Part shown: piece by piece, positions 7,018-12,308 of the stretch | How the letters are laid out: each line of letters begins with the position of its first letter | How positions within the stretch are numbered: position 1 is the stretch's first letter | Origin: Sandaracinaceae bacterium | GTDB taxonomy: Bacteria; Myxococcota_A; Polyangia; Polyangiales; Sandaracinaceae | Direction: 5' to 3' | NCBI GenBank assembly: GCA_025056955.1 | Contig: JANWYL010000079.1 | Span: 1 to 12,308 of the forward strand | DNA length: 12,308 bases | Made by a program: the position numbers and the translations under genes | The notes under the pieces: generated by a model | What the model saw: only the letters and a program-made list of their open reading frames with translations | What the model was told of the DNA's origin: nothing | Databases searched by the model: none

Positions 7018-7116
7018 TTATGGAGGAGGCGGATCATCGGGTGCTTGGGAGACGAGGCGATAGACGTAAGCAAATGTGATAATTGCGGCAACCACCATGA
7101 GGGCAAATATCCACAT
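7018..7116 (-). CDS. Candidate small membrane protein (32 aa)
   Basis: This frame is too short for normal ORF calling. From the ATG at 7116 the minus strand reads MWIFALMVVAAIITFAYVYR, then LVSQAPDD and a run of Pro, stop at 7018-7020. Residues 1-22 make a clean single transmembrane helix followed by an Arg and a short polar/acidic proline tail, the look of a real small membrane protein. It precedes the MerR-TPR gene by 65 bases on the same strand and could share its transcript. Against it: no clear ribosome-binding site before 7116, and its start overlaps that of the opposite-strand gene at 7115 (both use the same CATG). Proline codons CCT-CCT-CCA are the complement of a GGAGG-like string on the plus strand. 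No family recognised. Confidence 0.4.
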   Translation of the reverse strand: MWIFALMVVAAIITFAYVYRLVSQAPDDPPPP

Positions 7117-8590
7117 GGCCGCTGATTATTTTGATTCCGATTTTCAAAAAAGCGAGTCTCCGCTCGATGCATTGCGGCAGGCTTGCTTGCGTTGGAGGCG
7201 CGCTCAAGCCGAGTTGAAGAGGGCGCGATGGGGAGGAGATTCGGAGGCAGAGGAGACAGCGCTTCAACAGTGTGCAGAGGCTCGGGCTGCCCTTGGCAGC
7301 GGGCGGGGTCGGACGCTTCTTGAGGAGGCCCTTCGCTTGGGGATTGTGGACGAAGATGGGCACGTGCTTTTTTTGCGCCACTTGGCCGATGCAGCGCGCG
7401 AAGAATGGCTGTATCGGGTCGGCGCTCCGGCTCCCCCTCTTGAAAGCACGGTTTTCCAAATGCAAAGCAGCCCTCCGAGAAAGCTTAGCGATTGGCTTGA
7501 TGAATTCGAAAGCGTTTGTTCTTTTGCCGCACTAAAAGGGCTTTTGGAAGCCCTTGTGCCAATTCATTTGCGCTTGCTTGAGGCCCACGGAGAGGCCGAT
7601 GTGATTGCCAATCGGGTTGAGCGTCGGGGACCCCAAAGGGAGGAGCTTGCGGTTGAGGCCCAGAAGGTGCTTTGCGCCACTGACGAGGCGATTGAAGAAG
7701 CGCGCGAACGTGCTTGCGCCTCCGCAGGCCTGCCAAGGCGAAGCAAGGAGACCGTGCAAAGCATTCTTGCTTGGTTGCGTGTCCAAGGGGTTCAAGGGCT
7801 TTGGGCTGTGCAGTCCAGGCGATTGCGGTTGGGATTGGCTTTCCGAGGCATGGGCGCTGAGGACGGGGTCTTGGAGCGAATCAGGGTTGAAGCCGGTGGT
7901 GTGCCATGCCCAGAGGTGGCCCTCGTGGACCCACCCCACGAAGTGCGCCTCGCTTTGCCCAAGAGGGAATGGGGGGGCTGGTCTGAGCTGCAAACGGCCG
8001 AGGCATTGGGGAGGGCCATTGCATTTGCTTGCGTGGCTTCTTCTCCCGCAGTTGAAGAGAAAATGGCTCCTTTTGCTCCCATTGCAGCGTGGACTGGTTC
8101 CCTTTTTGCCTTGCTTCTTGGGGAAAGGCTTTTCATTCAAAAGAGGCTTGGAAGCGAGCGCAGAGAGGGGGCTCTGATTGGCGCCTGGTTTCGTTACCTT
8201 TTCCTTGCCTGGATGCGGTTGGAATCACTGCGTCTTTTGGTGCGCGCACAAAGGATTGACCTTCGGAGCCCGGAAGCTTGTGAGCTTGCATCAAAGGCTT
8301 TGGGCCTTCCACCCACCCCAGAGCTTGGAATCGCCATCGTCGCTTTTGAGCCAAGTCCTGCAATCGAACTCCGCAGCCAGTCTTTGGCCCTTGCCCCATG
8401 GCTGCACCTGGCCTTGCGCGAACGTTTTGACGAAGATTACTTTCGAAACCCTCGGATTCGGGAGTTTTTCCTGAGTGCCTTTCTTCGTGGCGCTCGCCTG
8501 TCACGCCGAGCCTGGGCCCACGAGCTTAGCTCATCCCCCCAAGACCCCCTTCAAGCGTTGAAGGAGTGGGTGGCAGAGGCCCTGGCCTAG
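7115..8590 (+). CDS. Uncharacterised helical protein, possibly a degenerate M3/M32-like metallopeptidase fold
   Basis: A soluble-looking 491-residue protein with no signal peptide and no clear enzyme motif. Residues 15-60 and 180-205 are charged helices. The C-terminal half has features that recall M3/M32 zinc peptidases: a buried helix TAEALGRAIAF (294-304) at about the point where those enzymes have HExxH, followed by WTGSLFALLLGERLFIQKRLG (326-346), a long helical bundle, and RFDEDYFRNPRIREFF (437-452), similar to the closing 'DEDW(W)xNP' block of such proteins. In the helix the two His and the Glu are replaced (E297, A298, R301), so if the relation is right it is catalytically dead. This is inference from pattern only. 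Starts possible: GTG 7076, ATG 7097, ATG 7115. I chose 7115 (GAGGG 12 bases upstream), but it is unsure. First gene of the operon with pepP and the two-TM protein. Confidence 0.72.
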   Translation: MAADYFDSDFQKSESPLDALRQACLRWRRAQAELKRARWGGDSEAEETALQQCAEARAALGSGRGRTLLEEALRLGIVDEDGHVLFLRHLADAAREEWLYRVGAPAPPLESTVFQMQSSPPRKLSDWLDEFESVCSFAALKGLLEALVPIHLRLLEAHGEADVIANRVERRGPQREELAVEAQKVLCATDEAIEEARERACASAGLPRRSKETVQSILAWLRVQGVQGLWAVQSRRLRLGLAFRGMGAEDGVLERIRVEAGGVPCPEVALVDPPHEVRLALPKREWGGWSELQTAEALGRAIAFACVASSPAVEEKMAPFAPIAAWTGSLFALLLGERLFIQKRLGSERREGALIGAWFRYLFLAWMRLESLRLLVRAQRIDLRSPEACELASKALGLPPTPELGIAIVAFEPSPAIELRSQSLALAPWLHLALRERFDEDYFRNPRIREFFLSAFLRGARLSRRAWAHELSSSPQDPLQALKEWVAEALA

Positions 8591-8622
8591 GCCAAGGGCT
8601 TGCCCGCGCTTGAGTTCAAGCG
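8583..8622. repeat. Three adjoining short inverted repeats between the first operon gene and pepP
   Basis: TGGCCTAGGCCA (8583-8594, containing the stop codon) is a perfect 12-base palindrome. GGGC-TT-GCCC (8596-8605) follows, then CGCTTGA-GT-TCAAGCG (8607-8622) with 7-base arms. They leave one base between neighbours and end 9 bases before the pepP ATG. There is no T-run, so this is not an intrinsic terminator. It may be an mRNA stability or processing element, or affect pepP translation. Confidence 0.5.
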
Positions 8623-8631
8623 ATCCTCTTG

Positions 8632-10017
8632 ATGAACAAGATGCATCGAGAAAGCCCAAAGCCCTTTTTTCTTTCGCCTGCCTACCTTGAGGAACTCGCC
8701 AGGCGTCGCCAAAGCCTGCTTGAGCGGCTCAAGCCTGGAGAGGTGTTGATCGTTGGGTCTGTCCCTTTGCAAGTTCGAGGTGGAAGCATCGAAGAAACCC
8801 GGCGGCAAGACGGGGATTTTTTGTACTTGGTGGGCATTGACGAAGCTGAAAGCGTGGCTGTGTTCAGCCGGGCCCATTCTCAACATCGCTTCGTTTTGTT
8901 TTTACGGCCTTGTGACATGCACCGTGAAGTGTGGGAGGGACCAGCCATCGGTCCCGAAAATGCTCCCTCTTTGCTTGGCGCGGATGCGGCTTTCCCCATC
9001 CAAGAGCTCGAGGCGCGTTTGCCGGACTACCTCGCAAATGCCCTGCGGGTGCATCATTCCTTTGGACGCCACCCAGCCCTCGATGCCAAGATCCTTTCTG
9101 CCCGCGACGTGCTCCGTCGGAGGGAGCGAAATGGCATTCATTGGCCTCGGATTTTTTGTGATCTCGCCGAGGTTGTGCACCCTTTGCGCCTTCGGAAGAG
9201 CGCTTTCGAAGTCGATATGATTCGGGAAGCCGTCCGCATCACTGAGGAAGCGCACCTTCGGGCCATGCGGGCTGGGCGTCCTGGGGCATATGAGTACAAC
9301 GTCGAGGCTGAGCTCCTTTTCACCTTCAAAAGCCACGGAGCCAAACCTGCATATGAGTGCATTGTTGGGGCTGGCTCCAACGCCACCATCCTCCATTACC
9401 GACGCAATACCAACCAAATCCAAGATGGTGATCTTGTGCTGGTTGATGCAGGGGCTGAATTTGGTCACTATGCCTCAGATATCACCCGCACCTTCCCCGC
9501 AAATGGCCGATTCACACCTATTCAGCGCGCGATTTACCAATCGGTTTTAAATGCCCAACTCCAAGCGATTTCGGCGGCCAGGCCCGGCGTCACCCTCGAG
9601 ACAATTCACCATGTTGCGGTGCGCGCAATCACCCAAGCAGCAATCGAGCTGAACTTAATCGCTGGCCCTTTGGACGATGCGATTGCAAGCGAACGATACA
9701 AGGCGATTTACCCTCACCGCACTTCTCACTGGTTGGGTGTGGATGTGCACGATGCTGGCCCCTATTTTCTCCTTGACTCAAGCGGTGCTCACCCATCTCC
9801 ACAGCCTACTGTCCTTGAGCCTGGGATGGTGATCACGATTGAACCCGGCATCTACGTGCGGCCTCATGAACACCTATTGCCCTCCGCTGCACCCTACCTT
9901 TACCTTGGAGTGCGCATCGAAGATGATATCCTGATCACCGAGCATGGTGCGGAAGTGTTGAGTACTCGCTTGCCCAAAGAACCAGACGCCATTGAGGCAC
10001 TCCTAGGTGGTTGCTAG
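8632..10017 (+). CDS. pepP: Xaa-Pro aminopeptidase (M24B, PepP class)
   Basis: A cytoplasmic metalloaminopeptidase that removes an N-terminal residue preceding proline. The 461 residues comprise the N-terminal AMP_N domain (about 11-145, including RQDGDFLYLVGID at 58-70) and the pita-bread catalytic domain (about 190-445). All five metal ligands are present: D272 (VDAGAE), D283 (SDITRTF), H366 (HRTSHWLG), E404 (IEPGIYV) and E430 (RIEDD). H255 (ILHYRRN) and H373 (DVHD) match the proton-shuttle and substrate histidines of E. coli PepP. Length is close to that of E. coli PepP, so the gene looks intact. The start may be ATG 8632 or ATG 8641; neither has a good ribosome-binding site, and inverted repeats occupy the space just upstream. 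It is the middle gene of a three-gene operon; the next gene starts 3 bases after its stop. Confidence 0.95.
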   Translation: MNKMHRESPKPFFLSPAYLEELARRRQSLLERLKPGEVLIVGSVPLQVRGGSIEETRRQDGDFLYLVGIDEAESVAVFSRAHSQHRFVLFLRPCDMHREVWEGPAIGPENAPSLLGADAAFPIQELEARLPDYLANALRVHHSFGRHPALDAKILSARDVLRRRERNGIHWPRIFCDLAEVVHPLRLRKSAFEVDMIREAVRITEEAHLRAMRAGRPGAYEYNVEAELLFTFKSHGAKPAYECIVGAGSNATILHYRRNTNQIQDGDLVLVDAGAEFGHYASDITRTFPANGRFTPIQRAIYQSVLNAQLQAISAARPGVTLETIHHVAVRAITQAAIELNLIAGPLDDAIASERYKAIYPHRTSHWLGVDVHDAGPYFLLDSSGAHPSPQPTVLEPGMVITIEPGIYVRPHEHLLPSAAPYLYLGVRIEDDILITEHGAEVLSTRLPKEPDAIEALLGGC

Positions 10018-10020
10018 ATC

Positions 10021-11016
10021 ATGAGTTCCGCGCAAGCCCTGATCGAACGCCACGCAAAGGAATTCGATGAAGCATTGGTTCGCTTTCAAGATTCACCAAG
10101 CGCTTTGTGGTTGATTGCGAGCGCAAGCATCGAATTTTTGGAGCGGCTCGAGAAAGGCTTGCCTCAGGGAGGAGAGGGCCAGATCGCTTCTCTCAAACAG
10201 CGTGCCCATGCGATTCGGGCACGTGCCCACCCGCAGATTTCTCCTTCTGAATCCGAAGCGCTCAGCGAGTGGGTGGATTTGGCAAAAAAGCGCGCCCTTT
10301 TGGAGGAGAAAGTGCGCCAGGCGATTGCCCAGCTGCCCCATCCCATCGAGGATCGGCATGGCGTTTTCGAGAGGCTCAGCCAAGTTGAGGAGGCACTCGA
10401 GCAGCACAGGGGAGAACTCCAGCTCGAAAGCCCTCCACGGTTCGAAAAAGCAGCTCTTTTTCTCCGGGCTCTCTACCCAGACTATGACCCTTTTGGCCTG
10501 CCTGAAGAGTTTGTGCTGGCTCGAGGCAAAAAAGCATGGATCAAGCTGCACGAAGGCCACGCGAGCAAGCCTTCCTTGCGGCGCTTTCTTTTTTCATCCT
10601 CCTTTTTGCTTGGGGCAGCTTACCTCAGCGCACTCATCTCTGGGCTTGCCCTTTTTCACTTTGGCGCACTCGAGCGGCTTTTGGCAGTGTTTTCCGTGTT
10701 TGGAAGCCTTGCTTTGGCGTTTGGATTTTTGGTGGCAGCCCTCTTCCAGCGACGCAAAGAGATTTTTGAGCGCCCCCTCGTCCTTGAAGTGTGGGGATGG
10801 CGCAAGCGGCTTGAAAAGAAATGTGCGGAACTCGAAGAGGAAAAAGAAAGGCTCCATGGCGTTGTTTTGGCCATCAAAGAGCTCGATAAGTTCTCGCTTT
10901 CTCAAGAAGGGAGAAGGCTTGCCCTTTTTGAGGAAGAACTTCCGGCGCTTGCGCCTTGGGTTCGCCTTTGGGTTGGAGGTTTCGATGGGGAAGAAAGCCT
11001 CCGTTTTACGGGCTAG
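10021..11016 (+). CDS. Uncharacterised two-TM protein with flanking helical/coiled-coil regions
   Basis: A 331-residue protein with no family I recognise. The N-terminal 185 residues are charged and strongly helical (for example 80-135, rich in Glu, Arg, Lys, Ala), with a short conserved-looking stretch ALYPDYDPFGLPEEF (150-164). Two adjacent hydrophobic segments, about 189-212 and 217-242, form a hairpin in the membrane, followed by RRK. A coiled coil (about 258-290, EEEKERLHG region) and a C-terminal tail close the protein. Both ends would then face the cytoplasm. No signal peptide. The ATG stands 3 bases after the pepP stop, and AGGTGG (10004-10009) inside the end of pepP serves as ribosome-binding site. 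It is surely co-transcribed with pepP. Its stop overlaps the convergent phosphatase gene (CTAG shared). Confidence 0.82.
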   Translation: MSSAQALIERHAKEFDEALVRFQDSPSALWLIASASIEFLERLEKGLPQGGEGQIASLKQRAHAIRARAHPQISPSESEALSEWVDLAKKRALLEEKVRQAIAQLPHPIEDRHGVFERLSQVEEALEQHRGELQLESPPRFEKAALFLRALYPDYDPFGLPEEFVLARGKKAWIKLHEGHASKPSLRRFLFSSSFLLGAAYLSALISGLALFHFGALERLLAVFSVFGSLALAFGFLVAALFQRRKEIFERPLVLEVWGWRKRLEKKCAELEEEKERLHGVVLAIKELDKFSLSQEGRRLALFEEELPALAPWVRLWVGGFDGEESLRFTG

Positions 11017-11885
11017 GGAAAATACAGGCTCCAGTCGATTTTCTTTGTGCGGGCGAGTGCAAGCGCCTCGATCATCGCCCGATGCAAGCGGCCGTTTGTC
11101 GCCAGAATTTCCCCGTCGAGCGGATTCATGGGTTGACCTGAGTGATTGCTCACCTTTGCTCCTCCAGCGATCGCAATCGCCGCACCCCCAACAATATCCC
11201 ACGGGCCAAGCCGGTGTTCCCAGTACCCATCATGGCTTCCTTGGGCAAGCAGGCAAAGATCAATCGCTGCTGATCCCATGCGCCTCACCCCTTGGGCTTT
11301 GAGCAAGAGGGTGGCATGCTCAGCGATGTTGTTTCGGGGGTTCACCCGAATGTCGTAGGGAAATCCAGTGGCCAGGAGGGCTTCTTCGAGGCGATCGACC
11401 TTGCTCACCCTGATCGGGACACTCCTCCCACCTTGAATCCGAATCGCACCCATCCCAACCCCCCCCATCCAGGTGATCCCCATGGCTGGAGCGTTCACCA
11501 CCCCCATCACTGGCTCGTAATACCCTGTTTCACCCATGCGAGCCAGGCCAATTGAGACGGCAAACGCGAAGTGGCGATGTGCAAAATTGGTTGTGCCATC
11601 AAGGGGATCACAAAACCACACCCACTCGCTTTCAATCCGATCTCCAAGGCTACCCTCTTCAAGCACCATCGAGGGGAGGCCAGGTTTCCCAGCCATCCCT
11701 TCTTCCACCAGGCGCCGACGGATCAGGGCTTCGCTTTCGCGATCAAAAGGGGTCACAAGGTCAATCGCACCCTTGTGCTCAACCGATAGCTCCTGATCCT
11801 GACGGAAAGCAGATTCGAGCAGGGCACCTGCCTCTTCGGCAATTCGCTGGGCCGTTTCAAGCCATTTTTCAAGGGGCATCTTCAT
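11013..11885 (-). CDS. Inositol-monophosphatase family phosphatase
   Basis: A 290-residue Mg-dependent, Li-sensitive-type sugar phosphatase. The three metal-binding blocks are intact: VLEEGS with E76, WFCDPLDGTTNF (90-101) with D93 and D96, and WEHRLGPWDIVGG (222-234) with D230. VTPFDRESE (44-52) and the GSAAIDLCLLAQG helix (204-216) are also typical. It hydrolyses inositol 1-phosphate or a related phosphate ester; SuhB-like, histidinol-phosphatase or 3'-phosphoadenosine-nucleotide activities cannot be told apart by sequence here. I chose the ATG at 11885; another ATG at 11879 and a TTG at 11939 are in frame, the last reaching into the upstream gene. No ribosome-binding site is seen, and the AT-rich spacer with palindrome TTCATATATGAA surrounds the start. 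It lies 22 bases after the Fe-S gene and may be translated by coupling. Confidence 0.93.
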   Translation of the reverse strand: MKMPLEKWLETAQRIAEEAGALLESAFRQDQELSVEHKGAIDLVTPFDRESEALIRRRLVEEGMAGKPGLPSMVLEEGSLGDRIESEWVWFCDPLDGTTNFAHRHFAFAVSIGLARMGETGYYEPVMGVVNAPAMGITWMGGVGMGAIRIQGGRSVPIRVSKVDRLEEALLATGFPYDIRVNPRNNIAEHATLLLKAQGVRRMGSAAIDLCLLAQGSHDGYWEHRLGPWDIVGGAAIAIAGGAKVSNHSGQPMNPLDGEILATNGRLHRAMIEALALARTKKIDWSLYFP

Positions 11886-11892
11886 ATATGAA
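11881..11892. repeat. 12-base palindrome over the phosphatase start codon
   Basis: TTCATATATGAA is a perfect inverted repeat that includes the ATG of the phosphatase gene. It sits in a short AT-rich spacer between two minus-strand genes. It could be a protein-binding site or chance in AT-rich DNA. Confidence 0.35.
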
Positions 11893-11907
11893 TATGAAAA
11901 TGGATAT

Positions 11908-12308
11908 TTAGTTGGCAAATTTAGATTTTTGATAATCAACAGAAAGATCTAAAAATTCGGCAATGTCCAGATTTTCGATGTCATCTCTCTGGTTTGCTTG
12001 AATTCCATCACTGATCATCGTCATGCAAAATGGGCACGCGGTTGCGACTTTTTGAGCACCTGTTTGTATGAGCTGGAGAGAGCGTTTTCGATTGACCCGC
12101 TCGTGGCCGCGTTCCTCCTCTTTCCACATTTGCGCTCCCCCTGCACCGCAGCACAGCCCATTTCTGCGATTCCAGTCTTTGACTTCAACAAGGGTGACTC
12201 CGGGGATGGCGCTCAAAATTTCTCTCGGGGATTCATAAACTCCATTGTATCTTCCGAGATAGCAACTGTCGTGATACACAACTTTGGCATTTACTGGTTT
12301 TTCCGGTT
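11908..12308 (-). CDS. CCG-domain (Fe-S) oxidoreductase, C-terminal part (heterodisulfide reductase / FadF-like; runs off right edge)
   Basis: The frame is open from the right edge to its stop at 11908-11910, about 133 codons; the start lies outside the window. The fragment contains one complete CCG domain: HDSCYLGRYNG, then GLCCGAGGAQMW, then ATACPFCMTMISDGI, which is the CXnCCGXnCXXC cluster-binding pattern of HdrB, GlpC, LutA and FadF/EtfQO-like proteins. The tail of the fragment after that (EFLDLSVDY) is short. The fuller consensus of the last two blocks most resembles the large membrane Fe-S proteins that carry electrons from electron-transferring flavoprotein to menaquinone during acyl-CoA oxidation. 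That would suit the acyl-CoA dehydrogenase in this window, but the missing N-terminus could decide otherwise. A valine codon (GTG) at 12277-12279 is internal, not the start. Composition is AT-rich (23 of 60 GC at 11941-12000). Confidence 0.88.
   Translation of the reverse strand, partial: PEKPVNAKVVYHDSCYLGRYNGVYESPREILSAIPGVTLVEVKDWNRRNGLCCGAGGAQMWKEEERGHERVNRKRSLQLIQTGAQKVATACPFCMTMISDGIQANQRDDIENLDIAEFLDLSVDYQKSKFAN

Noticed and set aside
7532..8140. 202-codon minus-strand frame
   Set aside because: Antisense shadow of the unknown operon gene; composition reflects the complement of its codons.
8583..8622. Intrinsic terminator between the first operon gene and pepP
   Set aside because: Hairpin arms are present but no T-run follows, and the gap is only 41 bases in a co-directional operon.
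10594..11202. 202-codon minus-strand frame
   Set aside because: Antisense shadow of the two-TM gene; basic and Phe-rich, no recognisable domain.
10115..11302. 395-codon plus-strand frame
   Set aside because: Offset frame inside the two-TM gene and then antisense to the phosphatase; its product is Ser/Arg/Leu-rich without domain features, whereas the two overlapped genes have clear ones.
1..12308. tRNA, rRNA, CRISPR array, transposon or phage genes, restriction or toxin-antitoxin pairs
   Set aside because: I looked for these and saw no repeat-spacer units, transposase motifs, cloverleaf-like gaps or typical small gene pairs; gaps are too short for most of them.

Overview
This is a densely packed bacterial chromosomal segment with mostly housekeeping and metabolic genes. 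I see no RNA gene, insertion sequence, phage gene, CRISPR array or recognisable defence locus. The lineage is probably Myxococcota or a related 'deltaproteobacterial' group. The grounds are a Hanks-type Ser/Thr kinase with an HRDISPANIL catalytic loop (the HRD[VI]SPxN form common in myxobacterial kinases), a MerR-TPR fusion, lipoprotein and signal-peptide proteins of unknown role, and GC that is mostly around 55-60% but drops at both ends. The species cannot be named from this.

Layout. (1) 1-753, minus: N-terminal 251 residues of a Ser/Thr protein kinase that runs off the left edge. (2) 839-1663, plus: ribulose-phosphate 3-epimerase, divergent from the kinase. (3) 1660-3621, minus: probable operon of a secreted or membrane-anchored unknown protein, a very small candidate lipoprotein and an RluB/RsuA-type pseudouridine synthase. 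(4) 3685-5928, plus: operon of an acyl-CoA dehydrogenase (isovaleryl-CoA dehydrogenase-type active site) and an atypical extended SDR/NAD-epimerase-like protein. (5) 5930-6952, minus: MerR-type DNA-binding domain fused to TPR repeats, with a possible 32-residue membrane peptide (7018-7116) just upstream on the same strand. (6) 7115-11016, plus: three-gene operon of a peptidase-fold-like protein without HExxH, an M24B Xaa-Pro aminopeptidase, and a two-TM coiled-coil protein. (7) 11013-12308, minus: inositol-monophosphatase family enzyme preceded by the C-terminal part of a CCG-domain Fe-S oxidoreductase that runs off the right edge.

How the genes may work together. The acyl-CoA dehydrogenase and the CCG Fe-S protein both fit acyl-CoA oxidation with electrons passing via ETF to the quinone pool, but they are in separate operons and the link is inference. 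Rpe serves the pentose phosphate pathway, RluB rRNA modification, and PepP proline-peptide turnover. No intergenic stretch exceeds 300 bases. All three convergent gene pairs overlap or abut (1660-1663, 5928/5930, 11013-11016), leaving no room for ordinary intrinsic terminators.

I see no complete new system. The most promising items are the putative catalytically dead metallopeptidase-like protein beside PepP, the SDR protein lacking the Tyr/Lys catalytic pair, the MerR-TPR fusion with its overlapping small membrane ORF, and three back-to-back inverted repeats that fill the gap before pepP.
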